Assembly (NCBI RefSeq): GCF_002797815.1
Contig: NZ_PGFJ01000001.1
Span: 1,922,001 to 1,986,000 of the forward strand
Reading direction: 5' to 3'
Length of the DNA: 64,000 nucleotides
Source: Mucilaginibacter auburnensis
Lineage (GTDB): Bacteria; Bacteroidota; Bacteroidia; Sphingobacteriales; Sphingobacteriaceae
This document shows positions 44,921 through 53,639 of this stretch, in pieces; the stretch's first letter is position 1; every line of letters begins with the position of its first letter. The notes beneath the pieces were generated by a model. That model did not search any database, was not told the origin of the DNA, and worked only from the letters and a program-made list of their open reading frames with translations. The position numbers and the translations under genes are program-made.

Positions 44921-45448
44921 ATGAAAAAGTTAACAAAATTAGCTGCCGCAGCTATAGCAGGTGTGGCAATGTTTATAGGAACAAATGCAAATGCTCAATC
45001 AGATAGTAAATTACGTTTCGGTATTGGTGCTGAGGTAGGTGTACCTACAGGAGCTGCACACAATGGTTCTAACATTTATGCCGGTATTACTCCACGTTTA
45101 CAATATGGAGCTGATGAAGGCTTAGCTTGGACTTTAACTTCAGGTTTTTACAATTTCTTTGGTAAGAATATAAACACTCCAGTTGGTCCTTACAAAGCGG
45201 GCGATGTAGGCATGATTCCTGTTAAATTAGGTGTTAAAGGCTTCTTTGCTGAGAATCTTTATTTCGGTGCAGAAGCAGGTGCTGGTTTCGAAACCAACAA
45301 AGGCGGAAATACAAAATTAATTGTTTCTCCGGGGTTGGGTTTTGCAAATCAAAAATGGGATGTATCTGCCCGTTACGAAAACTTCTCAGGTCAGAGTGTT
45401 AACTATGGCTTAGTAGGTTTACGTGTAGCTTATGGCTTCGGTCTGTAA
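44921..45448 (+). CDS. Outer-membrane beta-barrel protein
   Basis: A 175-residue exported protein. Signal peptide TKLAAAAIAGVAMFIGTNANA, then strands with alternating residues, for example KLRFGIGAEVGVPTG, GITPRLQYGADEGLAW and LYFGAEAGAGFETN, with a C-terminal strand ending VGLRVAYGFGL. Length and pattern fit an eight-stranded outer-membrane barrel of the OmpA/OMP_b-brl type. I chose the ATG at 44921 because MKKLTKLAAAA is the signal start. The upstream ATG at 44906 adds five residues. It is monocistronic with a strong terminator at 45473. Confidence 0.85.
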   Translation: MKKLTKLAAAAIAGVAMFIGTNANAQSDSKLRFGIGAEVGVPTGAAHNGSNIYAGITPRLQYGADEGLAWTLTSGFYNFFGKNINTPVGPYKAGDVGMIPVKLGVKGFFAENLYFGAEAGAGFETNKGGNTKLIVSPGLGFANQKWDVSARYENFSGQSVNYGLVGLRVAYGFGL

Positions 45449-45472
45449 TAATTAGATTAGATAAAATTCAGG

Positions 45473-45500
45473 GCCCTCCGATTATTCGGAGGGCTTTTTT
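45473..45500 (+). terminator. Rho-independent terminator after the small barrel gene
   Basis: Eight-bp GC-rich stem GCCCTCCG/CGGAGGGC (45473-45480 with 45487-45494), 6-nt loop, T6 tail, 25 bp past the stop. Confidence 0.88.
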
Positions 45501-45566
45501 GTTTTTAAATTTTACGTCTGCAAATGGCAGCAAATTCGCGTACATTTATTTGCCATTTAACCAATT

Positions 45567-46547
45567 ATGAAAAAGACCTTCTTAGCCTTATTGATAGGAC
45601 TAATATTGCCATGCTTAAACGCTTTTGCTCAATTTGAAAACCACACCTGGAAGATACTTGCCACAACAGGAAATTTTACGCCCCGCGAAGAATGTGATTT
45701 TGTAGCGGTTAGAGACAAGTTCTATCTGCTTGGTGGAAGAGGTATTACAGAAGTAGATATTTTTGATCCTAAAACCAATGTATGGACCAAGGGCGCTAAG
45801 CCACCGATCGAATTAAATCATTTTCAGGCAGTTGTTTATAAAGATGAGGTATATCTACTTAGTGCGATGACGGGTAAATACCCACATGAACAGCCGGTTG
45901 CCAATATTTATATTTATAACCCGAAAACTGATACGTGGCGTGTTGGCGATGAAATACCTGCCGACAGGCGGCGAGGCTCGGGCGGGGTAGTGATTTACAA
46001 AGACAAGTTTTACATGGTTACCGGTATTTTGGATGGCCATTGGACCGGTAACGTAACTTGGTTTGATGAGTATAACCCCAAAAGCGGTAAATGGACAAAA
46101 CTTATTGATGCGCCAACCGCCCGCGACCATGTGCGGGCAGCAGTTGTTGGAGATAAACTCTATCTCATAGCCGGTATACAATCAAATACGCAGGAGAAAA
46201 AAGGTTTAGCTAATGTGTTGGACGCTGTTGATGTTTATGATTTTAAATCGGGTAAATGGAATGCGGCATCAGTCAAACTACCCACACCACGCGAAGGTAA
46301 CAGCGTTATTGTTATCAAAGACGACATCTTTATAATAGCTGGTGAAAGCGATAAACAACGCGTAGCTCATAACGAAGTTGAGGTGTACAATGTAAAAACA
46401 AACACCTTCCGCAGTGTTGCATCACTTGTTGAAGGACGCCATGCAGGCGGTGCTGTGCTTTACAAAGGTAAAATATACACTGTTGCCGGAGTTGGTAATA
46501 AAGGAGGTTCGCCTTTACTTAAGTCGATAGAAGTCTTCAGCAAATAG
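45567..46547 (+). CDS. Exported kelch-repeat protein
   Basis: A 326-residue exported protein with signal peptide FLALLIGLILPCLNAFAQ and five to six kelch blades. The repeats show the usual hydrophobic-GG-x-Tyr-Trp pattern: KFYLLGGRGITEVDIFDPK near 50, VYLLSAMTGKYP, GVVIYKDKFYMVTGI, KLYLIAGIQSNTQ, DDIFIIAGESDKQ and AVLYKGKIYTVAGVGNKGG. It would fold as a beta propeller in the periplasm or outside the cell. No catalytic domain is attached. Its ligand is unknown. Convergent with the aspartate kinase gene, whose stop is 9 bp away. Confidence 0.87.
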   Translation: MKKTFLALLIGLILPCLNAFAQFENHTWKILATTGNFTPREECDFVAVRDKFYLLGGRGITEVDIFDPKTNVWTKGAKPPIELNHFQAVVYKDEVYLLSAMTGKYPHEQPVANIYIYNPKTDTWRVGDEIPADRRRGSGGVVIYKDKFYMVTGILDGHWTGNVTWFDEYNPKSGKWTKLIDAPTARDHVRAAVVGDKLYLIAGIQSNTQEKKGLANVLDAVDVYDFKSGKWNAASVKLPTPREGNSVIVIKDDIFIIAGESDKQRVAHNEVEVYNVKTNTFRSVASLVEGRHAGGAVLYKGKIYTVAGVGNKGGSPLLKSIEVFSK

Positions 46548-46555
46548 CTTGGCGT

Positions 46556-47812
46556 TTATTTGTAAACAACCTGTGCGGTGTTTCTGCTAAACTGTTCCAA
46601 TAATACTGTTTTTCCTGAGGTCAACTCTTTGAGGGTGTTTTCACCGTAATGCCTTACGGTTAGCAGGCTAAGCCCTGTGTTGTAGCGCACTCTGTAGTTG
46701 TAGCTTAATGCTGCTATCAGTCTGTCAAACCATTCCTCTTTGTGGTCAACACATGCACTAAAGCTTAACGCTGAGTTTTGCATGGTATTGATCTTGATCT
46801 GGTTGGCAGCAAACCGGCCAAATATATCGCTTAAGTGGTTTTCACCAATAAAAGAATAATCCTTGGCAGAAATAGAAACCAATGTTTGCTGTTGTTTAAG
46901 AATGATGACCGGCTTTTTAAAAACGGGAATGATATTTTCAGCGATGATGGTTCCTGTTGCGTCCGGGTCGGTAAATGGCTTTACCAGTAATGGAATATTA
47001 ACGTTTTGCAGCGGTTTTATCGTCTTAGGGTGTATTACCGTTGCGCCATAAAAGGTCATTTCAATAGCCTCATTATAACTCAATTCATCAAACTTAACCG
47101 TATCAGCAAAATGCTTTGGGTCGGCGTTTAAAACGCCCGGTACGTCCTTCCATATAGTTACTGATTCGGCGTGGAGGCATGATGCAAAAATAGACGCCGT
47201 ATAGTCAGAACCTTCGCGACCAAGTGTAGTGGTAAAATTCTCAGATGTTCCGCCTAAAAAACCCTGTGTTACCACAAATCCTTTATCCAGTAATTGAGGG
47301 ATACTTTTACTAATGCTCTCGCGGGTTTTATCCCATATTACCTTTCCCTCGCGATAAGTATTGTCAGTATGCACTAATCCGCGTGCATCAGCCCATTGGT
47401 TTTTGAGCTCTTTCAGATTGAGAAATGCAGAAACTATACGAGTAGATACCAGTTCGCCAATGGAAACGATCTGATCATAAATAAAATCGTAATCATCATG
47501 CGGCTCCTCTTCAATCATCCAGTCAATTTCTACGAAGGTATTGGCTACATCATCAAAAACCTGGTGCGATGCTTCAAACAACTCACTCATAATGTTGTAG
47601 TGGTATTGTTTGATATCCTCAAACAGCGCGTGCATGTTTTGGGTCCCATCAACATAAGCCCTGGTCAATGCCTCTAAAGCGTTGGTGGTTTTACCCATGG
47701 CCGACACAACAATAAGCAGTTGTTGTTGTTTATACCCATCAACCACGCGGGCCAGATTGATTATTCCATCAGCATCTTTAACTGACGCGCCACCGAATTT
47801 AAAAACAAGCAT
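46556..47812 (-). CDS. Aspartate kinase
   Basis: A 418-residue monofunctional aspartokinase that phosphorylates aspartate, the first step to lysine, threonine and methionine. The N-terminal kinase motif is KFGGASVKDADGI. Further blocks are VVSAMGKTTNALE, GFLGGTSENFTTTLGREGSDY and SVTIWKDVPGVLNADP. The C-terminal third carries ACT-type regulatory sequence (LVSISAKDYSFIGENHLSDI), so feedback inhibition is likely. The FGGASV start is typical of the Bacteroidota short form. The ATG overlaps the stop of the DUF3298 lipoprotein gene by one base (TAATG), in a three-gene operon with a GNAT. Confidence 0.92.
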   Translation of the reverse strand: MLVFKFGGASVKDADGIINLARVVDGYKQQQLLIVVSAMGKTTNALEALTRAYVDGTQNMHALFEDIKQYHYNIMSELFEASHQVFDDVANTFVEIDWMIEEEPHDDYDFIYDQIVSIGELVSTRIVSAFLNLKELKNQWADARGLVHTDNTYREGKVIWDKTRESISKSIPQLLDKGFVVTQGFLGGTSENFTTTLGREGSDYTASIFASCLHAESVTIWKDVPGVLNADPKHFADTVKFDELSYNEAIEMTFYGATVIHPKTIKPLQNVNIPLLVKPFTDPDATGTIIAENIIPVFKKPVIILKQQQTLVSISAKDYSFIGENHLSDIFGRFAANQIKINTMQNSALSFSACVDHKEEWFDRLIAALSYNYRVRYNTGLSLLTVRHYGENTLKELTSGKTVLLEQFSRNTAQVVYK

Positions 47813-48618
47813 TATTTAATGTATTGCGTTACAACCGTATTAGGGCGTAAAAGTGAGCGGATATTTTTATAAGGAACGAAAAGCTCTGTAGTGCCGGCTG
47901 CGTAAGGCTTTATTTCATATTGATTATAAAAGAAGCGTAACCCCAGCGGCGTTATCGAGTAGTTATTGTTAAGTGCGAATTTATCATTCGCGAAGAAGTA
48001 ATCATTAGCCAGCGATGAAGTATCACTTAATTTTTCCTGACTCCTGAATATCTTTTCAGCTATTTTGTTTAGCTCCGGTTGGTAATTATTTATCAGGATA
48101 TCCGATAGTGTTACACTTTTATTGCTTTTGGTATTCCAGTTAATAAATGTAGTAACCGATCCGCCGTGTGCGCCGCCCTGATAAGAATACCCGCTAACTT
48201 CAAGCGTGGTAAGGCTTGAATCCTGCCTTAATATTTTAGCATAGGCGTCCAGGTCAAACACCATATCCGGGCGTTCATCGGTTTTCTTCATGTTATAATA
48301 GCTGTCAAAGTAACGTTTCAGCATATCGTCAATTCCGCTGTAAGGTTTATCAGTATAAAACATGTTAAGTAGCCTGCTTTTAATAGTATCATTAAGTGCG
48401 CTGTCAGTTTTAAATTCTGGGTACTTTAACTTAGCTACAGTACAGTTAGTGTCAGCTTTATCACCGCAATCATTAGCCCGCTGATGGATGGTTTTGTAAG
48501 TGTACGCCAATGTGTCGGTATTCACATCCGGTTGGGTTTTATTGGTTTCACCCCATTGGCAGGCATTCAGTCCCAGTAAAATCATTAAACAAAATAATCC
48601 GCTTCTTAATCTATACAT
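47812..48618 (-). CDS. DUF3298/DUF4163-type lipoprotein
   Basis: A 268-residue lipoprotein. The lipobox LLGLNAC is followed by a mature part with a DUF4163-like region (YKTIHQRANDCGDKA onward) and a DUF3298 segment (SYQGGAHGGSVTTFINWNT, SVTLSDILINNYQPEL). These domains occur in RsiV/PdaC-like extracytoplasmic proteins, some of which bind lysozyme or act on peptidoglycan. Here neither enzymatic residues nor an anti-sigma domain are apparent. I chose the ATG at 48618 because it starts the lipoprotein signal. It overlaps the end of the GNAT gene by 8 nt. The longer frame to 48717 lies inside the GNAT gene. Confidence 0.83.
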   Translation of the reverse strand: MYRLRSGLFCLMILLGLNACQWGETNKTQPDVNTDTLAYTYKTIHQRANDCGDKADTNCTVAKLKYPEFKTDSALNDTIKSRLLNMFYTDKPYSGIDDMLKRYFDSYYNMKKTDERPDMVFDLDAYAKILRQDSSLTTLEVSGYSYQGGAHGGSVTTFINWNTKSNKSVTLSDILINNYQPELNKIAEKIFRSQEKLSDTSSLANDYFFANDKFALNNNYSITPLGLRFFYNQYEIKPYAAGTTELFVPYKNIRSLLRPNTVVTQYIK

Positions 48619-49078
48619 GTTGCAATTGTTCTTTTGGTAATGATGCATTGAGCCATCCGGCTTCCAGCTTCGCGTTATATTTATTATAAAAATTAATGGC
48701 AGGTTCATTCCAGTCAAGTACCTGCCAAACTACGCCGCTGTAACCTTTTTCGTGGGCTTCAGCCAGTGTCCGTTCAAAAAGCAATTTACCTATGCCCTTG
48801 CCACGCATGGTCTCCGTAACAATAAAGTCTTCCAGGTACATACGACAACCTTTCCAGGTTGAAAATCGTGTGTAATATAGCGCGAAGCCAACTATCAGGC
48901 CGTTAGCCTCTGCAACAAAAGCACGCCAAACCGGTGTTTGGCCAAAGCCCGCTTCTTCAAATTCCTGCAAGGTTACGGTTACTTCTTCAGGCGCTTTCTC
49001 ATAAACGGCCAATTCATTAACCAATTCAAGCAAGCGCGGGCAATCTTCCTTAACAGCAATTCTTATGTTTATGGTCAT
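48611..49078 (-). CDS. GNAT family N-acetyltransferase
   Basis: A 155-residue GNAT. The N-terminus MTINIRIAVKEDCPRLLELV and the body FALYYTRFSTWKGCRMYLEDFIV are typical of the diamine/thialysine acetyltransferase-like group. The acetyl-CoA loop is MRGKGIGKLLFERTL (R/Q-x2-G-x-G/A), with C-terminal VVWQVLDWNEPAINFYNK. That group, which includes eukaryotic SSAT2-like proteins, acetylates small amines, but the substrate here is not known. It is the first gene of an operon with the DUF3298 lipoprotein and aspartate kinase. An 80-bp repeat-containing gap separates it from YggS upstream. Confidence 0.88.
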   Translation of the reverse strand: MTINIRIAVKEDCPRLLELVNELAVYEKAPEEVTVTLQEFEEAGFGQTPVWRAFVAEANGLIVGFALYYTRFSTWKGCRMYLEDFIVTETMRGKGIGKLLFERTLAEAHEKGYSGVVWQVLDWNEPAINFYNKYNAKLEAGWLNASLPKEQLQHV

Positions 49079-49157
49079 TAGTTAATATTCATTAGTCATT
49101 GGAGCCTATTTTTAGGTTAAGTTAAATCCGAAATCACATCTCCGAAATCCGAAATCA
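49076..49157. repeat. Short direct repeats between yggS and the GNAT gene
   Basis: Three copies of TCCGAAATC (49127-49135, 49141-49149, 49148-49156) next to a TCATTAGT-type duplication near 49076-49100. Such low-complexity direct repeats in gaps recall the repeat cluster between trpB and trpA, but the unit is different. Confidence 0.55.
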
Positions 49158-49158
49158 T

Positions 49159-49848
49159 TTAGTTGTTTTTCCAGTGCTTAATTACACGACTGCCAAAAAT
49201 AGTACTTCCTAAACGTATCATGTTACTGCCTTGTTCTATGGCAATTTCATAATCTGAAGACATACCCATTGATACGGTATCGAAGTTAGCGTCTTTCCTG
49301 AAAAAGCTTAATTTAATACCGTCAAAAAAAGTTTTCAGTTCGTAAAATTCCTCTTTCAATTGCTTTTCGCTTTCGGTATTGGTAGCAATTCCCATTAAGC
49401 CACGTATGCGTATATTTTTAAGTTCCGAAAATTCGTCTGAACGTAGCAGTTCAATGGCTTCGTCAAAACCCAGTCCGAATTTAGTTTCTTCATCTGCAAT
49501 ATAAACCTGTAATAAACAGTCAATAATGCGGTTGTTTTTTAGAGCATGTTTATTGATCTCCTGCAACAGCTTTATGCTATCAACAGATTGTATCATGGCT
49601 ATAAAGGGCGCTATGTATTTTACCTTGTTGCTCTGCAGATGCCCAATAAGGTGCCATTTGATATCATCAGGCAGTTGTTCCTGTTTATCAACCAGTTCCT
49701 GCACCATATTTTCGCCGAAAATACGCTGTCCGGCATTGTAGGCTTCCATAATATCAGCAACCGATTTAGTTTTTGATACTGCTACCAATGTAACCTTTTG
49801 TGCGTCGGTTTGGCTTTTTAAATTATTAATGTTATCGGCAATGCTCAT
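49159..49848 (-). CDS. YggS family pyridoxal phosphate homeostasis protein
   Basis: A 229-residue PLP-binding protein (PLPBP/YggS) with an alanine-racemase-like N-terminal barrel but no racemase dimer domain. The Schiff-base lysine is K26 in LVAVSKTKSV. Other family blocks are FGENMVQELVDKQ, WHLIGHLQSNKVKYI, IRGLMGIATNTESE and DTVSMGMSSDYEIAIEQGSNMIRLGSTIFG. It keeps free PLP levels and amino-acid pools balanced. It is not catalytic. The ATG at 49848 is only 39 bp from the divergent DUF4296 gene. Confidence 0.94.
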   Translation of the reverse strand: MSIADNINNLKSQTDAQKVTLVAVSKTKSVADIMEAYNAGQRIFGENMVQELVDKQEQLPDDIKWHLIGHLQSNKVKYIAPFIAMIQSVDSIKLLQEINKHALKNNRIIDCLLQVYIADEETKFGLGFDEAIELLRSDEFSELKNIRIRGLMGIATNTESEKQLKEEFYELKTFFDGIKLSFFRKDANFDTVSMGMSSDYEIAIEQGSNMIRLGSTIFGSRVIKHWKNN

Positions 49849-49854
49849 TTATCG

Positions 49855-49862
49855 TAATTTTG
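49855..49862 (+). promoter_or_regulatory. -7 promoter element (TAATTTTG) before the DUF4296 lipoprotein gene
   Basis: Exact match to TAnnTTTG, 25 bp before the ATG at 49888. It probably drives the lipoprotein and mutS2. Confidence 0.5.
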
Positions 49863-49887
49863 TTATTTAAAACTGCTAAATTAAGTA

Positions 49888-50364
49888 ATGCGCAAACATC
49901 TTACGTTGTTTTTTTCGGCTTTGATCTTTATTGCATCCTGTAAAGACAATAAAGGTGATACCGGTGTGATCGACAAAAATAAAATGGCACTCATTTTAAC
50001 CGATATCCATTTGGTTGATGGTACCATGATGATGCATGGCGCAAATGACAGCATTTACAAATACGGTACTAACCGTTATAAACAGGTTTTTAAAAAATAT
50101 GGAATAGATACGGCCTTGTTCAATAAGAGCATAAAATATTACGCCGGTGAGCCTGAGCAAATGGTGCTTATCTATGATCAAATAGGAAAGCTGCTTGCTG
50201 CCAAAATTGACTCGACCGGTAAAGTACAGAGTAAGCAAATAAGTGCAGAGGCAAGGCGAAACCAAGCCAAAACCAAAGCAGCGCAAAAGAAAGATTCACT
50301 TGAACGCGATTCTGTGAAGAACGCGAAATCGCTTAAATTAAAAATAAACCAAAAGGTTCTATAA
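49888..50364 (+). CDS. DUF4296 lipoprotein
   Basis: A 158-residue lipoprotein with lipobox LIFIASC (acylated C18) and a helical DUF4296 domain recognisable from KNKMALILTDIHLVDGTMM, ANDSIYKYGTNRYKQVFKKYG and YYAGEPEQMVLIYDQIGKLL. The C-terminal third is Lys/Ala/Gln-rich and probably a charged helix. DUF4296 occurs throughout Bacteroidota without known function. Its stop lies 4 bp before the mutS2 ATG, so the two genes are co-transcribed. Confidence 0.86.
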   Translation: MRKHLTLFFSALIFIASCKDNKGDTGVIDKNKMALILTDIHLVDGTMMMHGANDSIYKYGTNRYKQVFKKYGIDTALFNKSIKYYAGEPEQMVLIYDQIGKLLAAKIDSTGKVQSKQISAEARRNQAKTKAAQKKDSLERDSVKNAKSLKLKINQKVL

Positions 50365-50368
50365 GATA

Positions 50369-52732
50369 ATGCTTTACCCGAATAATAGTATTGATAAGCT
50401 GGGTTTTACAGAGGTAAAGGAGTTAATAAAAGCGCATTGCCTGAGTATAATGGGTCAGCAAATGGTTGACAAGATACAGGTGATGAGCAATTTTGACCTG
50501 ATAAAAAAGTTTCTGAATCAGGCAGCTGAATTCAAAAACATACTGCAAAATGATGCTGCATTGCCTATTCATCATTTTTTTGATATTAAATCTTTAGCCA
50601 ACAAAGCCAAGTTGGAAGGCGCCTTTTTAACAGAGGACGAGTTTTTTCAGGTACTGTCTTCGCTTACCACTGTGTTTGCGGTTATAGCTTACTTTAACCA
50701 ACGCGAAGGGCAATATCCAAATTTAGAGGCGTTGTTTGAACATTTGCCAATTGAAAAAGCCATTGTTAAAAAAATAGAGCAGGTTATTGATGCCAAGGGT
50801 AAAATCAAGCCTAACGCATCACGTGAACTGGCAGATATAACTGCCGGTATTGCAAAAGCAGAGCAAGATGCCCGTCGTAAAATAGATCAGATATTCAAAA
50901 GCGCATCCTCAAACGGGTGGACTGCAGATGGCTCATTAACCGTTAGAGATGGCAGGTTGTGTATACCCTTACTGGCTGAAAACAAACGTAAGTTAAAGGG
51001 TTTTATTCACGATGAGTCAGCTTCTGGCCAAACCGTTTACATGGAGCCGGAGGAAGTATTTACATTGAATAACCTTATTCGCGATCTGGAGTTTGAACGC
51101 CGCCGCGAGATAGTTAAGATACTAACTGCGCTTACAAACGAGTTGAGGCCGTATGTTCCTTTATTATTATCGTACCATAGCCTGTTAACCAAGCTTGATT
51201 TTGTACGCGCCAAGGCGCTTTTCGCCATTGACATTGAGGCAGATATGCCGCAGGTAGTTAATGAGCCATCGCTTAAACTAACCAATGCAAGGCATCCTTT
51301 GCTGCTGTTGAATTTTAAAAAGGAGGGTAAAACAGTTGTTCCGCTTAATTTGAAGATTGATGAAGGAACCCGTGTAGTAGTGGTGTCTGGTCCCAACGCA
51401 GGTGGTAAATCTGTTTGCATGAAAACAGTTGGTTTGCTGCAGATAATGGCGCAATCAGGCTTACTTATACCGGCCGATGAGGCCAGTGAGGTTGGCGTTT
51501 TTAAGCAGTTTTTTGTTGATATAGGCGATGACCAATCCATTGAAAGTGACCTGAGTACATACAGTGCCCATCTTTCAAAAATGAAAACATTTGTTGAGCA
51601 GGCTAACGGCAGGTCAATGATATTGATTGATGAGTTTGGTACTGGAACAGATCCGCAATTTGGTGGCCCCATTGCCGAAGCGGTATTAGAATCACTCAAC
51701 ATTAAAAAAGTAAGGGGGATGGTAACTACCCACTACTCTAACCTGAAAATATTTGCCGGTAATACCGAGGGTATAGAAAATGCATCCATGTTGTTTAACA
51801 ACGTTGAAATGCAGCCGCTTTATATTTTAGAAATAGGTAAGCCCGGCAGCTCATACGCGTTTGAAATAGCGCAAAAAATAGGTTTGCCAAAACAGGTGCT
51901 TGAGTTGGCCAAAAACAAAATTAGTGCCGGCCAAAAAAGCGTTGATACCTTATTAGTTGGCTTAGAGCGAGAAAAAAAGGAAATACTGGATACGCGCGTA
52001 AAACTGGAGCGACAGCAAAAACATGTAAACATGCTTTTGTCGGAGAACGAGAAATTGAAAAGTTATCTTGATGAAAATAAAAAGGAGCTGATCCGCAAAG
52101 CAAAAGATGAAGCTAAAAATATCATCTTAAACGCTAACAAGCTGGTAGAAAACACCATTTCTGAGATAAAAAGCAGCAATGCTGATAAAGAAACAACCCG
52201 GAAACTTCGCGACAACCTGAGCCGTGAGTTAGAAAAGAATGTAGTAAAACCACCGGTGCAAAAACGCGCACCCGAAGATGATAGCGAAATAAACATTGGC
52301 GATTGGGTAAAATTAACTGATTCGGAAACTACAGGACAGGTAATGGAAATTGCCAAGGATAACATAATTATTGCCATTGGCGATTTAAGAACGGTAGCCA
52401 AGCGTAAGCGTGTACAAAAGGTTTCCAAATCGTCAATACCTAAAGATATCCGCAGGAGTTTTACCAGTGCTACCAATGACTTTGCCGGTTTTAATCCGGA
52501 AATTGATGTGCGCGGTATGCGTACTGAGGATGCCATTGCTGCTATAGAACGTTTATTTGACCGGGCGTTAATGATGGGTTATGGCAACTTGAAAATTTTG
52601 CATGGTAAAGGCGATGGTATTCTGCGTAAAATGATACGACAGTATCTGAAAAAGTACGACCAGGTAGACAGACTTGAAGACGAACATGCCGACCGGGGAG
52701 GGGATGGCATTACTTATGTTTATCTCAAATAG
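50369..52732 (+). CDS. mutS2: Endonuclease MutS2
   Basis: A 787-residue MutS2. It lacks the mismatch-recognition N-terminus of MutS and has core/lever helices (about 1-300), an ABC-type ATPase with Walker A GPNAGGKS (341-348), then LIDEFGTGTDPQFGG, and a long coiled coil (about 500-640, EREKKEILDTRVKLERQQKH). An Smr nuclease domain is at the C-terminus (DVRGMRTEDAI near 712, and LKILHGKGDGILR). Known MutS2 roles are suppression of homologous recombination and, in Bacillus, splitting of collided ribosomes. It is co-transcribed with a DUF4296 lipoprotein. Confidence 0.95.
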   Translation: MLYPNNSIDKLGFTEVKELIKAHCLSIMGQQMVDKIQVMSNFDLIKKFLNQAAEFKNILQNDAALPIHHFFDIKSLANKAKLEGAFLTEDEFFQVLSSLTTVFAVIAYFNQREGQYPNLEALFEHLPIEKAIVKKIEQVIDAKGKIKPNASRELADITAGIAKAEQDARRKIDQIFKSASSNGWTADGSLTVRDGRLCIPLLAENKRKLKGFIHDESASGQTVYMEPEEVFTLNNLIRDLEFERRREIVKILTALTNELRPYVPLLLSYHSLLTKLDFVRAKALFAIDIEADMPQVVNEPSLKLTNARHPLLLLNFKKEGKTVVPLNLKIDEGTRVVVVSGPNAGGKSVCMKTVGLLQIMAQSGLLIPADEASEVGVFKQFFVDIGDDQSIESDLSTYSAHLSKMKTFVEQANGRSMILIDEFGTGTDPQFGGPIAEAVLESLNIKKVRGMVTTHYSNLKIFAGNTEGIENASMLFNNVEMQPLYILEIGKPGSSYAFEIAQKIGLPKQVLELAKNKISAGQKSVDTLLVGLEREKKEILDTRVKLERQQKHVNMLLSENEKLKSYLDENKKELIRKAKDEAKNIILNANKLVENTISEIKSSNADKETTRKLRDNLSRELEKNVVKPPVQKRAPEDDSEINIGDWVKLTDSETTGQVMEIAKDNIIIAIGDLRTVAKRKRVQKVSKSSIPKDIRRSFTSATNDFAGFNPEIDVRGMRTEDAIAAIERLFDRALMMGYGNLKILHGKGDGILRKMIRQYLKKYDQVDRLEDEHADRGGDGITYVYLK

Positions 52733-52808
52733 TAATAAAAAAAACGCTACAATTTAATAACCTCGAGTATAAAAGTTGCGTATAACCTAACAATAAAGAT
52801 TAGTGATT

Positions 52809-52919
52809 ATGCAATTTTCTGACAAAGACTATTATCCAGAAACTCCTCAAAGCGTTAAAATATTGAATTGGGCCGTTGGGTTACTTTTATTTATAGACCT
52901 GTTGTGGATGATACTCTAA
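52809..52919 (+). CDS. 36-residue single-helix membrane peptide
   Basis: An open frame of 36 codons: a polar N-terminus (MQFSDKDYYPETPQSVKIL) followed by the hydrophobic WAVGLLLFIDLLWMIL and TAA. It lies 76 bp after mutS2 and 19 bp before the convergent DtxR gene. The clean split into a charged/aromatic head and a single membrane helix resembles real small membrane proteins. I do not recognise a family. It may also be chance, as I could not test conservation. Confidence 0.45.
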   Translation: MQFSDKDYYPETPQSVKILNWAVGLLLFIDLLWMIL

Positions 52920-52938
52920 TCCATCATGAGTAAAAGGC

Positions 52939-53592
52939 TTAGCTGATCAAAATATTTTCGCTGAATTTTTGCGATACAGTTACATTATCGCCTTCATTAA
53001 TTTTGATCACCAAAGACCCATCATAATCAATTTTTTCTACCACCTTTATCTGCGAGTTAATACCTATTCCTAATTTAACAAGGTATTGCAAAAAGGCAGT
53101 ACTGGTATCTCTCACAGCGGCAACACGGCAGATTGCGCCTGTTTTTGCATTAGCGAGACTTACTGTATAAGTTTTAGGAAGCTTGCCCGAAGCGGTAGGT
53201 ATGGGGTCTCCATGAGGATCATATTCCGGGAAGCCAAGAAATTTATCCAGCCTGTCGGCGAGAGTAGCATCGCTGATATGTTCCAGTTCTTCGGCAATAT
53301 CATGTATCTCATCCCAGTGGTAGCCCAGTTTTTCCAATAAAAATACTTCCCATAAACGATGCTTGCGCATTATCAGGATAGAGTCCTTGAGTCCTTGAGG
53401 CGTTAGCCTCACACCTTTCTTTTTATCATATTCAATAAGGCTTTTATCGCTCAGCTTCTTTATCATATCAATAACTGAGGCAGCGTTATTACCCAATGCT
53501 TCGGCTATGGCAGTAGCGGTTATCTTTTCATCCGACTTTTGCGAAAGCCTAAGAATAGCCTTTAAATAATTTTCTTCTGATAATGTATTCAT
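52939..53592 (-). CDS. DtxR/MntR family metal-dependent transcriptional regulator
   Basis: A 217-residue metalloregulator. The winged helix is TATAIAEALGNNAASVIDMIKKLSD. The metal-binding/dimer domain has H78 in MRKHRLWEVFL and E101, E104, H105 in AEELEHISD. The FeoA (SH3-like) domain occupies about 143-217. At the first ligand position the family uses Met (DtxR/IdeR, iron) or Asp (MntR, manganese). Here it is N8 in SEENYLKAIL, so the metal cannot be assigned. The gene is divergent from a TonB receptor, and a perfect 22-bp palindrome between them is the likely operator. Metal-loaded repressor would shut off both. Confidence 0.9.
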   Translation of the reverse strand: MNTLSEENYLKAILRLSQKSDEKITATAIAEALGNNAASVIDMIKKLSDKSLIEYDKKKGVRLTPQGLKDSILIMRKHRLWEVFLLEKLGYHWDEIHDIAEELEHISDATLADRLDKFLGFPEYDPHGDPIPTASGKLPKTYTVSLANAKTGAICRVAAVRDTSTAFLQYLVKLGIGINSQIKVVEKIDYDGSLVIKINEGDNVTVSQKFSENILIS

Positions 53593-53608
53593 TCTTTTTT
53601 GGTAAACC

Positions 53609-53616
53609 CAAAACTA
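53609..53616 (-). promoter_or_regulatory. -7 promoter element (TAGTTTTG) of the DtxR-family gene
   Basis: Exact match to TAnnTTTG on the minus strand, 17 bp before the ATG at 53592. The palindrome at 53640-53661 begins about 24 bp further upstream, at or above the -33 region, so autoregulation is possible. Confidence 0.45.
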
Positions 53617-53639
53617 AATAAAATATTTTTAGTTAAATA

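Noticed and set aside
51037..51702. A 221-codon minus-strand open frame
   Set aside because: It lies fully inside mutS2, is Ser/Pro-rich as typical for antisense frames, and has no motif.
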